This document shows, one piece after another, positions 1 to 12,239 of a stretch of 64,000 bases of DNA. Location: NCBI RefSeq assembly GCF_964204865.1, contig NC_135259.1, positions 2,976,001-3,040,000 of the forward strand. Reading direction: 5' to 3'. Below the pieces are notes generated by a model. The model did not search any database. It was not told the DNA's origin and saw only the letters and a program-made list of their open reading frames with translations. This DNA comes from Styela clava. Lineage: Eukaryota; Chordata; Ascidiacea; Stolidobranchia; Styelidae. The first letter of the stretch is position 1, and each line of letters opens with the position of its first letter. A program made the translations under genes and the position numbers.

Positions 1-149
1 GTAGCCATCTTTGGCACCAGTCGTCCACCTGTAGAAATGGTAAGTGTTAAAATGAATTTGCAGAAAAATAACGAAAAAGCATATTCTGCCCACTCACCCA
101 CATCCGAGATATAGCAGTGAAATTTTATATTAAATGTGAATGCAAATAC

Positions 150-3100
150 CTATCAGTTGTTTTACACTGTTTGTCGTGCTTCTGTTGCCTTTCCCCGTGG
201 CCGTCACCTCAAAATTGTAATATCTTCCACTAAGAAAATATTCAATCTCAAATTTGGTTTTGTTGAAATTTTTCCCTCCTTGTTTATACCCAATTGATAG
301 ATTTTGTTTGTGGAATTCGTCAAATACATGAACGTGGTAATGTTCAACAGCTCCCATGGATTGAGACCACTTGACATGAACGTTTTTTTTATCTTCAATT
401 ACCTCAATTGTCGGCTTTGTTGGTCCTGCGTGAAATTAAAAAAAATATTTCAGAAATTGTAGTTGCCTGATTTTTTAATGTTCTGAAGTCGTTGTAAATA
501 TCAAAACTAACTGTGCATATACAGGCAACTTCGGCACACCAAATTAGTTACAAATATTTCAATCCAATGATTGTCATCGCCACAATTTTAGTCATTGATT
601 TGAAAGCACAATCGGAACAAAATTGATACTAATTTTTCAAACACTGGACTCTCGGACGGTGTGACCTAATAGTCGCAGTGTTTTGGCCTAATCATTCTAA
701 TAAGCTATAATGTAATGAATTCCACGTAACTGAATGACATTAAACAAATGCAGGTATGCTTTCATTGCTCGTAAGTAGTCTTGAAATTGTTACCAAGTTA
801 AATCATATCATTTTTTGTGAAAAATAAAAGCCTACAAACCTAAATGTTTGAGAGATTTTATGAAAAATGTGTTCAGTTACTATTCAAACAAGGAGAAAAG
901 CATATCTAACGAAACCAAATCACTCGAAAAAAAAATTTCTTTGACGTAAGAGTGCTCAGTTGTTTCTGCATCGATGTCTTCGTAAGTTGTTTTAATGTTA
1001 ACTGTGTAACATTTTCCCAAATTGATTGGAAATGTGTGTGTTTGTGTATTCTCCAAGAATGGCATAGAAAACATCATATAGCCAGCTTCTCGAACATCAA
1101 CATTATATTGAAGAATCTCAAAGTCTCCTGACTCATCGCAGTTGTCTGGGTTATCCCATATTACAGTGGCCTGCTCGCCAACTATTTCGTCAGTGATCAT
1201 CAACATTTCTGTATTATGTGCTTTGACTGAAGAAAATGAATCATTGAAAAATATATTTGTCGTAACATTAATTCAACAATTTACTTTACAATGATACAAT
1301 TCAAGTTAGAAGCATAAGTAATATTTGAACTGAATGTTTATTAAGTGCTATTATCATTCCGTATGAATATATATATTTGAGTATGCCTGCTATTGATATA
1401 TACTCGGTATCGATATCTGATATTGGTAAATAATGAGTGCGAACGTTATTAGTACATAAAAATGGCTCTTTCTATTCGTACAACGTAAAAACTTTATATT
1501 TGCATGTATGTAATTTTGTAACTACTGCAGGTCTACATAAATATATATCTTTTTTTAAACAAAAATATGGCGCGAAATAATGCTGAAAATAATTATCTGT
1601 GACGTAGAAAATAATATTAATTGCTTTGAAGAATTGTACTTACTCATATTTTGACTTTTGATTTTTATGGTTTGACTGTTGTCTGAAGAAAGAAAAAAAA
1701 TATTACATTCTATACTTGAATAGAATATATTAAAATGTCTAACATCACGTAGTGAAACAACACGAGCGTAGGAACCAGACACAATTAACTGCCGTTTCCA
1801 ATGGAATGCCTTCTCAGAAACTAGAAATTAAAAAACAATTTGGATTTTATACGCTGACCTAATTACCGACTTATTCATACACTGGGAATATATAAACGTA
1901 AAAATGATGAAGAATTAAGGAAATAGGAATTAACATACGTTCGTAAATTAACTTAAATTATAAATGTATTATATGATTAAACAAAATTGTTACACTCAAA
2001 AACCTTCTACAATTTATTCATTTTTAAATAATTTTAGCAATTCAATATTTTTTGAATGAAGAACTGTTGTAATAATTTATAAAGTTTAAGCATTAAGTAC
2101 CTTTCAACTCACGCTATTGTGTTGGGTTAACACAATTTTTAATTCATGATAGGTCTCAAGTATAATAAAAGGTATACTCACTAGCAAATTGTGCATGCTC
2201 GAAATTGAATACGGATTGTTGTCCTATATCGGCAAAGTTTGCAAATTTTCCGGGTGTATTTTTTCCTGCATGTAGGGAAAAATTTGAAAACAAAATCATT
2301 ACCAAACTCTTCAGATATATCTTACAATCGGAGGAGAAAACAGCTGATCGCGCCCACAAAGCAAGCGGTGTTAGTGGTTCGCCCTAACATCCAGTCATCC
2401 ACACACGTATATTTCACAGAAATAGTGGTATATATATTAATGTTTCATTTGCAAGACACAAGACAATTACGTTCTTTCATTTTTCATTTCTCTATTGCAA
2501 TCTTACTACCTTTGCTATATTACCTTCAATTCACTAACTTTTTTTCTTCAATGTGAACGAATTTTTAGTTTTTTCGATGAATAAATACTGATAATCTTAA
2601 ATACCGATTTGCATCAGATAGATTTTGACTTACGTGAATGGGTTGTTACGGTATTTGTTTTGCATCCGATGGTACTCTGCGGGTTGTTGTTTTCCTTATG
2701 AATGGCATGTACTAGAAATTGATATTTTGAGTCGCTTTTTAATCTCTTCATGATTACAGGAGAAAAGGGACAAGTTTGTTTTCTAGCTTTTCCTATATTT
2801 GGTATAGCCACGACTTCATAGTAATCCGGCTTCTCCTGTGGTTCATCCCAATTCACAATTGCACTACGCCGCGGGTTCATAATGTTTATCTCTGCCGTTG
2901 GATTGATCGCAACCGTCGGGCCACCTAAAAATAAAAACATACCCCAAATTAGAAATGAGCCCACCCACCCAGGGGGCAGGAGTGAGCAACCTTTTTCGGC
3001 TCGCTTGCCAAAATTTAACAACAAAATTCACCCGCGTGCCGACCAAAATTGAAAACAACGCTTTGCTACTTTCAAAGCAAAAATACACAATATTAAACCT

Positions 3101-4487
3101 TATAAACAAGTACAGACGGAAAACATCAGTCCGGCAAATAGATTTGATCACTTTTCTTATTCCATATGAGTGAGACTTCTGCTGCTGTATTACCGCTGAT
3201 AGGGTTTATATTACATTGGGTTTATATTTTGTAACTTTCAGAGAAATACACGAACTACTGGTTTCATATTTCAGGCTATTCCTGTTACGAGAACTGATAA
3301 AGTTCATAACAGAGAACAGAGATTCACGGGCATAATATGTCAATGAAAACATGGAGAGTAATGCAGTTGCAAAGTTTTTAAGACACAGGAATGGCATCCC
3401 AATCACACAATAGTTCGTTTTCTGCACTTTTCTCTTGTATTCCCTTCCCTAATCGCTTATAGTTCTTTCGAAATCAATTTATAACAGTAAGTTAGCAAGT
3501 AACTCTAACCAACATGCGCTGTACAACTTCATAAATCAAGCAAGGGTGGCACAGACAAACTATATTACGTAAGAATGTAGAAAAATGAATCAGGTCCTGA
3601 TTCGAACCTAGGTAGGTTGCCGCCAATGTAAGTATATTATATCCTCCAATATCGTATTAACGCACTAGGTTTGCCGACTTTGGACGGTGAGCGGGACCCT
3701 GATCAAAGTGTTTTTGGATTGTAGTAGCCCCGTGAGACATGTTTCATGATTTTTCTTGCCCTTTTCACTAAAAGCGTCTCCCTGATATCTTGGATAAACA
3801 TTCCCGCTGAAATCCTATATCTTTGGTGTAGGTACCAACTTGGCGATAAAGTTACGCGATAAAAGTGAAAACCAAAGCAAGAATGCGGCATGCTATTTCG
3901 TGTCTGCGAAAGGAGAGTTTTTTTAATGGATATGCAATGAATTACTGCCTGAACTTACCTATCACGAAGACATTCCAGTTCGATTCTTGGAATTCTTCGC
4001 CAGGTCCATAAGTTTGTAGTTTAACTTCACATACCTGACCATATCGTAATCGCTCATTCATATTTACTTCATAACGGCAGTCACCAGCAGAAAACTTTTC
4101 GTGAATGACAAGAGGATTCCGATCTTTTGCGTTTCTTACAAGCAAAGAATATCCGGTGACTCCGTATGTTATTTTCCAGGTGAATGAAATCCTATCACCA
4201 TCGCAAGCCAATTCCACCATTGTTCCTAATTAAAAAATAGACGAAAATAAAAGCAGCAAAGGCTAAAAGAAGTCACAAAAAAAACGTAACATATACTAGT
4301 CGAATTTAATTATGTTGGCTAATTACCTTCCTGATTTTGAAAATCCATCAGCACATTGTATACGAAAGCATTGCTAGCTAATATATTTATGGAAGCTTCA
4401 CTCAAAAAATATGATCTGCAATCGATTGAGCAATTCTGAGTCACATCGTATATAGAAAATATATTCTGGCCATGTACATTTATACGT
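150..4487 (-). CDS. Fibronectin type III-rich protein, seven internal exons (partial)
   Basis: Exons read on the minus strand: 4327-4487, 3959-4225, 2634-2924, 2182-2265, 1644-1820, 924-1226, 150-425. All joins agree in frame, and every junction between these exons is phase 1, the pattern expected for shuffled extracellular modules. Exons 4225-3959, 2924-2634, 1226-924 and 425-150 each encode about 90-100 residues with the FnIII pattern: a strand-B V.W (VIWDNP, IVNWDEP, VHVKW), a central Y.V strand (ILQYNVDV, HYHVHVF) and a late Y.F/Y.V strand (CYTVNIKTTY, YNFEVTATG). Exons 4487-4327 and 2265-1644 encode other, beta-rich segments that I cannot name. The product is probably an extracellular or cell-surface protein. 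The gene continues past the left edge. The first exon is not identified: exon 4487-4327 needs a phase-2 donor upstream. The donor at 923 (GTGATT) is weak; it was chosen because it keeps phase 1 and avoids the stop just downstream. Function unknown. Confidence 0.68.
2978..3430 (-). mobile_element. hAT transposon relic with transposase C-terminal fragment, inside a FnIII-gene intron
   Basis: On the minus strand, 3206-3427 encodes about 70 residues like the C-terminal dimerisation region of hAT transposases: a run of leucines and phenylalanines, then LFSVMNFISSRNRNSL and a late SLKVTKYKPN. This resembles the ESLFSxMNxIKSxxRxxL pattern of that superfamily. The low-coordinate end shows a hAT-like terminus, CAGGAGTGAGCAACC, near 2978. 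The second terminus was not found and the fragment is degenerate, so this is a dead copy. The frame is recognisable only in this C-terminal piece. Confidence 0.5.
3650..3890. repeat. Interspersed repeat copy 1 (partner at 54345-54530)
   Basis: This stretch is recognisably similar to 54345-54530, sharing blocks such as GTTTTTGGATTGTAGTAG, ATGATTTTTCTTGCC and GATAAAGTTACGCG in the same order and orientation. Just to its left (3598-3625) the minus strand contains GGTTCGAATCAGG, which resembles a tRNA-type B box, so a tRNA-derived SINE is possible. No A box was convincing. It lies in the FnIII-gene intron between exons 4225-3959 and 2924-2634. Confidence 0.45.
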
Positions 4488-4489
4488 CT

Positions 4490-5516
4490 ACAATAAAAGT
4501 GTTGGTGTGTACGGGTGTAAACAGACAAATCATTAATAGCTTCCGTATTTTGTTTTATTCTAATCTCTCGCTAGATATGAGATTTGGTCAGTTTTACAAC
4601 GTCACAAACGGTTTTCAATGTATAAAAAATACTTTTCAAAGCTAGATCTAAAAATCCTTTGCTTTGATATATAACAAATCTGAACTAAAGTTCATGTCAA
4701 TTAGGCGACTAACTGAACAAAGCTCGCCAATCCACCACAGGAACGCATTTCATAACTGTACAAGAGACTGGAACAAATGTGTCGTTTTGTCGATGTCTTT
4801 ACGGTTCGTTCCATTCAGTTGGCGGTGTAATGTGTCAGAGCGTTATTTTATCTTTGCCCTATCATGCGTAATATAATCTAGTTTTGGATTATGTGGCCTT
4901 TGTTACCCTTGAAACAATGCTGAATAAAAATCATTGACCGGTACTTTCAGGTCTTCGGTTTTAAATGATTTTGCCACTTCAATTATATGCATAGCTTTGC
5001 TCACGGCATTTTGAAAATTTCTCCTCGACGATCTTGGAACTATTTATTTGTAAGTATGTTGTTTTTTGTGTAAGTATCGCGATGTATTTTCAATCAGAGA
5101 GAGAAGGCTCTGGCACTGGTCGTCATATTTTGTTACCATGTGCCAGCTTAAAGGTCAACTTTATGAGCTCCTGGGGTTTACAAACAGGGATGGTCAACTT
5201 TGTGATCCACAAAACCTTATAGCATATTACTCTTAAATCATCGTAATGAACGGAGCGAAGACATATATCACCTTGGACTTCCCCACGGTAAAATGATTGT
5301 ACTCGACCAAATCAGCACATCATCGCCAATCTCGTATATATGCCAAGATCAAAACATTCAAGAATAACACATCAGAGAATACAACACCAACAATACAAAA
5401 GTGATGACAACGCATCAAAAGTCAGACATTAATTTTACAGCTGATCTCAAGTATCGATTAGCGAGAAAAACATCAATTTTCTCACCTTAGGAGCTTTCGC
5501 GCTTTTGTCTCACTAG
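4490..5516. other. Intergenic, no gene recognised
   Basis: This lies between the first recognised FnIII exon (minus) and the myosin light chain promoter (plus). The missing 5' exon of the FnIII gene might be here, but no signal-peptide-like exon with a phase-2 donor could be supported. Short open frames here have no family resemblance. Confidence 0.4.
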
Positions 5517-5608
5517 TATAAAACTCACAGGTTGGGGAGAAGTGTCATCCAGTTAGCAAAGAAAACATTCTAGAGGAAAGCAACAAATACTATTCCTAAT
5601 ACTAAACT
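5517..5608 (+). promoter_or_regulatory. TATA-box core promoter and 5'UTR of the myosin light chain gene
   Basis: TATAAAA lies at 5517-5523, 86 bases before the start codon. A transcription start about 25-32 bases downstream (around 5545-5550) would leave a 5'UTR of about 60 bases. A focused TATA promoter suits a strongly expressed muscle-type gene. The spacing is an inference, not mapped. Confidence 0.5.
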
Positions 5609-7147
5609 ATGGTAAGTACTATACAAGTCCATGGGTTACTCGTATCTGACGATGGCTAAGGCGGTCTGATGGACTTACTTTCGTTGACGCAATTTGACAG
5701 AGTTGGGCTATTGGTCATATGTTCGTTCATACACGAAGCATGATTCTAAATGATAATTTTTGATTGAGAAACTGTCAGAAACATAGGCTCGGGCGTTTAG
5801 AAACAAGAAAAATTGTACAGAATTATTCGTGCAGAAAAATGAATTGAGTGTTCATAATAAGCATTGCATAACCTCGGAACTTAGACGCATGTGTGTACCT
5901 GCAACATAGAATACTATTAACTTTAACATTTTATGATTTTAGGCTGCTGTTGAATTCTCCGAAAAAAAGATTGAAAGTAGGTATCATCTAATACTGAACC
6001 AAGTTTTGATTTTTTAAGTATATTCATTTCTAAGTGTGAGAATTTAATGAAGTCATGAGCTCTTTAATAAAATATGAGGAAGCGTATAATGTATTTGGCT
6101 AGATATTTCAATAACTCTATTTACTTATTATACGCATTTGATTGAAAACACAACATAAAATCAGAGAATGATTTTTATTTACAGACATCAAAGAAGCTTT
6201 CGAGCTTTTTGATACAACTGGCGATGGAAAAATATCATATCATCAGGTCGGTGATGTTACCAGAGCTATGGGGGAAGATCCAACTAACGAAGACGTTACG
6301 AAATTTATGGGAAATCCGTCTGCCGATGGTATATTTACCAAAGAACATTATTTACTTCTTATTATTATGTTTATATTTGTTGCTTTTAATAATACAGGTT
6401 TTATTTGCGTGGTGAAGTAAGCATACACGTCCGAAATACCGTCAAATGATTTATTTTTCATTATAATTTTATTTTTTTTATTTCAGACCTGAAAACAAAA
6501 CGAATAACAGTTGAGGAATTTCTTCCAATTTTTCAAAAAATTATCCAAGAGGGACAAAAAGGAACATTCGAAGATTTTGTGGAGGGATTGAGAGTATTCG
6601 ATAAAGACGGCAAGGGAACAGTAATGGGCGCTGAAATTCGACATGTTTTGACAACTTTGGGTAAAGCCGTACACAACTGAGAAATCAGCACCTTTATAAA
6701 ATAATTCTAGCTAATTAAGTAAACAATTTGTATGTGTAAGGCCTTTATACTACTAGCACGGCATGGTCAACAACAGACATGATTGGCTAACTACAGTCTC
6801 TTCTCATATCTTACTCTCTATTTACATATATTTGTATAATATCAGTTTATTTCGTCGTTATTTAAGGTTTTGCGAGATAATAGCTTAAATTTACATTTTT
6901 TTAAATTTACTAGGAGAGAAACTGACATCGGCTCAGGTCAGTTTGATGATGAAAGGACAGGAAGACAATACTGGAGAAATGAATTACGAAGGTAAATATC
7001 TTTGACAACTTTCAAAATATTTTGTTCTTCAGTAATCTAATTAAATTAGGCGATCTTTACAACTTTCCAAAAAAAAATTATTTTAATCTTTATATTTCAG
7101 CTTTCAGCAAATTTTTACTTTCGGAAGGAGAACCTGAAAAGAAATGA
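5609..7147 (+). CDS. Myosin essential (alkali) light chain, complete
   Basis: Six coding exons: 5609-5611, 5943-5976, 6185-6328, 6487-6660, 6914-6991, 7101-7147, giving 159 aa. The first exon codes only for the initiator Met before GTAAGT, a structure familiar in calmodulin-superfamily genes. The protein has the EF-hand fold of MYL1/MYL6-type chains: [18 protein letters not shown] near the N-terminus, the diagnostic linker [15 protein letters not shown], then [36 protein letters not shown], which closely follows vertebrate MLC1/3, and a C-terminal MNYEAFSKF. It lacks the long Ala-Pro N-terminal extension of vertebrate MLC1. The role is to bind the IQ motif of the myosin heavy-chain neck in the actomyosin motor. 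Loop 1 ([10 protein letters not shown]) and loop 3 ([10 protein letters not shown]) look partly canonical, but calcium binding is usually lost in this family. The call is secure; muscle versus non-muscle isoform is not decided. Confidence 0.93.
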
Positions 7148-7236
7148 AGCTAAAAAATCCAGGCTATTGATATGTTCACAACTCGACTTTCCTTCAATAT
7201 CCTTACATGCAAATTGATTGCTTCATAATTTTCTGT

Positions 7237-7242
7237 AATAAA
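7237..7242 (+). terminator. Polyadenylation signal of the myosin light chain gene
   Basis: AATAAA lies 90 bases after the stop codon, the first such hexamer in the 3' flank, followed by an AT-rich stretch. A short 3'UTR of about 110 bases is inferred. Confidence 0.6.
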
Positions 7243-7259
7243 TAGAATATATATATATT

Positions 7260-8352
7260 ATGTGTATATGTGTTCTAATCTAAACAATATGCCAGAAAAT
7301 GAGTTCACTACGTTGGTCAGCAACCATGTTGCTTCTTATCAGAACTGTCCCATTAGCAGAACCTGATTGGAGAATACTTTTTAACAAAGGGCAGGGGGTA
7401 TAAATTGACTGCCGTCATTTCGATTGGGAAAATGAGTACACACTAACAACAGATTTTTACTCATAGTGCAATAGCATCCTCTTGTCATTTCAATCCTCAG
7501 CGGCTCGAGTGGCAACGGAACTCCCGACCTACTTTCTGACTTGACGTAATGTCATGTGCTCAATGTATAAACCAATGGTCTGTAACCTTCTTACACCACT
7601 GACTGATACCATTAAAGACTCACAGGCCTGATCTAAATATTGCAATGAATGCAGATAAACATGCTGTTTTGGTAAAAAAAAATTTTTTTTTGTAGCGAAA
7701 CTAGCGATTGCCTAAGTATATACGATTAGCGCAAAAGTGACAGAAGCCTACAGATAAATTGAGAATGTGCCATGGGAAGTCTCGGCTCTGTCGTTGGAAG
7801 CACAATATATATTGGACAAACAGCCCGGGCAGATATTATATAATCACTCGAATTGTAGGTCAAGTTTAGCCGGTTTATTACAAATACATGCTTTTCATAC
7901 AAAGCTCAGCTGGTCTGATTATATTTATTGTAACTTACCTGAACCCCAGCCATTGGCCCATGTGTGAGTTACTGGCATCGCATGGCATCTCTGGTATTAT
8001 ATCATTATTATCATTTTTGTTAACTTTAATGCGAATAAGTTAAATTTAACGTCTAACTTTTGCTCCTGACAGCATGATCGTTGACACTGATGGTGTCGGC
8101 GCAAGTGATAGCACTATTAACATAAAAATGTGACTATATTTTTGGCGTAATACTGTGTTTCTTGAATCTAAGGCTTACCCTGAAAATAAGATCTAGCATG
8201 AATTTTCATCCTCGGTCTAATATAAGAACGTATAGTGGTTGATACCTGGTAGTGGGTAGTTATGACGTTATATGGTCAGGTTGAAGGGAAATAAGTTGAA
8301 TGAAAAGTCCGCCGAAACTTTCAAACCCAGTGACTTGCGAGACATTCTAAAG
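7260..8352. other. Intergenic, no gene recognised
   Basis: Between the myosin light chain gene and a hAT element. Contains an A/T homopolymer near 7675-7690. No exon with recognisable protein or convincing splice sites was found on either strand. Confidence 0.4.
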
Positions 8353-9927
8353 CAGTGTTTCCCAACCCTCATTGAGACCGCGGACTGTTTGAATGAGTCC
8401 GCAACGAGCCAGAAATTCACTGCGGGCGCAAAAGTTTTTGCAAAACTTTACCATCAGCCAAGTTACGATTTACGTTAGAATTTACATAAAACATAAAAAG
8501 CATGTTTATTCACATAACATTAGTCGATTCAATATTTACTGGATACTGAGCAGGGCTGGGCATATATTCAACTATTAGAATAGCAATTTACTATTCGAAA
8601 ATTTGGTAAAGGTGACGCGACAGGTCACTTTCGCGTCGCTTAATCAAACGATTGGATTTCATAACTCACATGCGGATTTCCGACGAACACACGCGTGGAT
8701 AGATTTCTCGCGCGCTTGAGCAACTAGGTATCAATGGTGGTAACCTAAATTTTCTTAATTGAAAAGCGGCAATACTAAAAATAAAATGAATAACACCATA
8801 AGTTTTGTTTTAAAATGGTCCACAACAGATTAAAAACGCTTTTTTATACATTGCAAATCGCAAAATTTCGGGGGCTACTGTAGTATACTGTAGTAATGGC
8901 TTTTCCCCTTCGGATTATTTTCTTTACTGTCTCCACACTGGTACGTACAGTACTGAAGCGCCCGTAAGTGTTGTACAAACAGCTCAGATTTGTCGAATTC
9001 ACAAAAATAGGAATCAAAACAAAATATAATCAGGCACTTCACCACGCATTTTTGTGTCCACGGATTGTCATGATATTTCCTGAGTAGTATTGCTTTTATT
9101 TAGTCAACACAACCGCGTATTAAAATGATCACAATTAAATTAATATTAAAGCAAGGCGATGAATAATTTTTTTGATTTACCAATATATATACTTTGATTA
9201 TATTTTTATTAAATACTAAATCAAGTTGTACTTACTGGGAATTTATAGCAGGTAGTAGAAATTTTGTAACGGCGATAACAAATTCACAAGATCGCAAAGA
9301 AATATGTATCAAAACTAAATATAATCGGGCAATATATTCCCATATTGGTGCTCCCGAAGTACGCGAACCAAGATGGCGGACATCGGAACGTAACATGGGT
9401 AACAGGTTGGGGTCAGGCCATAATTTTTTTCCAATTTTCCTTATTTTAGTCCTATTATCAGTTCGAAGACTAGCCAAGAGCCTCCCGTAGTATTTATACC
9501 TAAAATTATGGCCTAACCCTAACCTAGTACACATATTACATTCCGATGTCCGCCATCTTGGTTCGCATACTTCGGGAGCCCCCTCATATTATTATGTTCG
9601 CAGAGAGCGGTGGCATTTTAAAGAAGTAATGCTCTCATCTTGTCATAAGTTGACGCGACCGCGAGTGACCATGAACACAATTAAATTAAAATAGAGAGAA
9701 ATTTTAAATTCTGGTCGTTGTCGTGGATTTGATTATTGTGGGACAGAAAAGGCCATTTATACACTAATTGCGACGAATTTCCGATTTTGGAAATCGTTAA
9801 AATTCTGTTGTGTTTGGTCTTATTACTTTTCACACCGAGTACATTTGCAATAAACGCACGTTGAGTCCGCAAAGGTTTTCACCAGTGAGAAAAATAGTCC
9901 GCGACCAAAAAAGGTTGGGAAACGCTG
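8353..9927. mobile_element. Non-autonomous hAT element with perfect 8-bp target duplication
   Basis: The element starts CAGTGTTTCCCAACC and ends GGTTGGGAAACGCTG, i.e. inverted termini differing at one or two positions. It is flanked on both sides by TTCTAAAG (8345-8352 and 9928-9935), the 8-bp target duplication expected of hAT transposons. It is 1575 bp long, and no transposase-like frame is visible, so it would depend on another copy for movement. A foldback MITE is nested within it. Confidence 0.85.
9347..9584. mobile_element. Foldback MITE nested in the hAT element
   Basis: It has about 45-bp inverted arms: GCTCCCGAAGTACGCGAACC.. at the left and, read in reverse, GCTCCCGAAGTATGCGAACC.. 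at the right, each continuing into AAGATGGCGGACATCGGAA. CATATT flanks both ends (9341-9346 and 9585-9590), a possible short target duplication. Total length is 238 bp with no coding capacity. Superfamily not assigned. Confidence 0.75.
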
Positions 9928-9935
9928 TTCTAAAG

Positions 9936-12238
9936 TAAAGGGCGAGCCAATTTTTAGTGGTTTATAGTAAGTGGTTATTAATTTTAAAACGTATTGTGTA
10001 GTAAAGTAAATATATGTATGGATTTCAGTATTACTTGTATATTTCGAAATCTATAAATTCTCCTGTTTATACCTTTGTATTTTAAGATTGAAATAAAAAT
10101 ACATCTTCGAGAACATTATCTAGTGTCATATTTTGGAGTCAAAATCCGAATAAGCCCCCATCCTATTTTGAGGAAACTGACTGACTGGGCTTATACCTAG
10201 AAATGGTTCATTTCGATGCTTGTTGTTGTCACTGTTGCTGTTAGAATGATTGTAAACTTGCTCTATTTGCTATAGTGAATTGTAGGCTATCATAAACATG
10301 CTATAAAACATATACTATGTACTATTGATGTGACTAATAAGCCCTACACAACCCCCATCAGCGGTTTACGCGTGATCAGCAGATCCCTTTTATTTAGTAG
10401 CTAAATCCAAGGCTGTATAAGACTGAGCGGCACACAAAACGGAATGGCAAACGTAAACAGGTAAAACTCAGTGAACTGAAAATGGACCAAACTAATTATA
10501 AGTAATTCAGAGTAATAACCATAGCAATCAAATGAAAAGTAACGAAGAACCAATTAAACAAATTCAAACAGGAAGGAACGCACAGCATGCAATGTCGTTG
10601 GGAGTAAGACTATAATTTCTTACTAGTTCATATTGAGAATTGACACTTGGGTGATGTGATGAGGTTTTATAGCGACTTGTTGAGATTTTGAAACTTGTCT
10701 TTGTCACTATGAATGTAATGCGGAGATAAAAATAGGCGGAGACAGTATGTTCCCCAGCTTTTCATTTTAGGTGGGGGTGTTTTGAAATTTAGGGGATGGT
10801 GAATATTTTGTGAATCATAAAAATTGGTTACGTATTTGGCAAACGATCTACACCAGGGGGTTCCAAAAGTTGATTAATCGCGGACCAAAAATTGGCACGG
10901 CTGCGGCTGGGGTTCAGGGCGCACTCAAGCGCCCGGAGAAATTTTTCAAAAAATAAAGGCATTAAAATAGGCTGCAAGATTGATTTTAGATCACTTAGAT
11001 TTTAGAACACCTAGCATCGCAGTTTGTTATGTAATAAAATTAATAATTATAATTGTTAGGCGATAGAATACCCGAGGAATATAAATAACAAGCACGACTT
11101 TCAACAATAAATTTGCAACTTATAGTGACTAATGAAGTTACTTGTTGAACTAGCATGCGGCCCCGTATAAATGGCTACTTGTGGCTTGTTTTGTTACATA
11201 AAAAACAGGGACGAGTCTCAACATCGACCAAAAGCTTTTGTTCTCCTTGCGTTTAAAGCGTTCCCACGTCGTACTACTCGGGGGTTGTTATATTTCATCT
11301 CATCGTTGACCAAAAGCGTTTATTTCGCCTATGTTTACAGCGTTCCCGAGTCGGAACAATATGAGTATTTTGCATGGGTCACAGCTTTAGAGGAATCAAT
11401 GTTTTTTAGACTATTCAAAATGTTGAGAAGTTTTACAAATCTAACATTATATAAACGTTTCTATTAATTACCTATGTAATGTCATCATAATAACAACATT
11501 ATTCCTCATTTGAAACTTAGGTCTGCGATTTCTTCACTCGGTATCATTTGCTTTCCTCTATAAATACGGCGCAAACGGTAAGCCTACTACTAACGCATGT
11601 TTCACTGGCGTTTATCATTTGGATGAATATTGAAAGTTGAGTTTAGAAGAAACGATCACTATACAAACTACACAAAACTTCTCTAATATATCAGGTAGTC
11701 GATGTAACCATTCAATGTGTTTTTCTATTAACAATATTCATTCTTCAAGTTCATTATCGATATCTTATCACACTTTATGCTATAGTTCTTCCAAAATTAA
11801 GGAAAGTTAACGATAATATGAAGTTATACTAAATACTAAATAGAATCAGATTCCGAAATATTCGAATCGGAACATTCCGATTCGGAATTCGATTCGAAAA
11901 TAAAATATTCGAAACTTACACCCCTAGCTTGGGTAGACGGAGGATGGAAAGGTTACTTTTATGTCAGGAGAAATGACTTCAAAAACTTGCAGCATATATT
12001 CGCGGAAAAAATTCCTCTCAAACAAACGGGCGATTCTTTTTAGCGATGTTGCGGGCTACAATATGACAGGCCAATAACGTAGGTTCACTTTCATTTAATA
12101 TTTCTTTGAACATGTTTGTTTGACGTTTGTATGAATTTAGCAATAAATTAAATTTTGAAATACAATGCGTCGACTCAAAGGTTGCTATTATTGAGGAAAA
12201 TATCTAGGAGAGCTTACACGATGACTCTGTCCTCTACG
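9936..12238. other. Intergenic with hAT-like end fragment; no gene recognised
   Basis: A hAT-like terminus, CAGGGGGTTCCAAAAG, begins at 10854 but its partner end was not found. At 11850-11920 there is a cluster of short TTCGAATCGG-type inverted motifs ending near ACACCCCTAG, which looks like another transposon end. Open frames here have no recognisable family. The region stops at the left edge of duplicated copy A. Confidence 0.4.
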
Positions 12239-12239
12239 A

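Noticed and set aside
2614-3024. Methionine-started 136-codon frame with a hydrophobic start, resembling a signal peptide before a FnIII domain
   Set aside because: The apparent signal lies in the intron: a good acceptor at 2925-2926 joins in phase with the upstream FnIII exon, and the hydrophobic part overlaps a hAT end.
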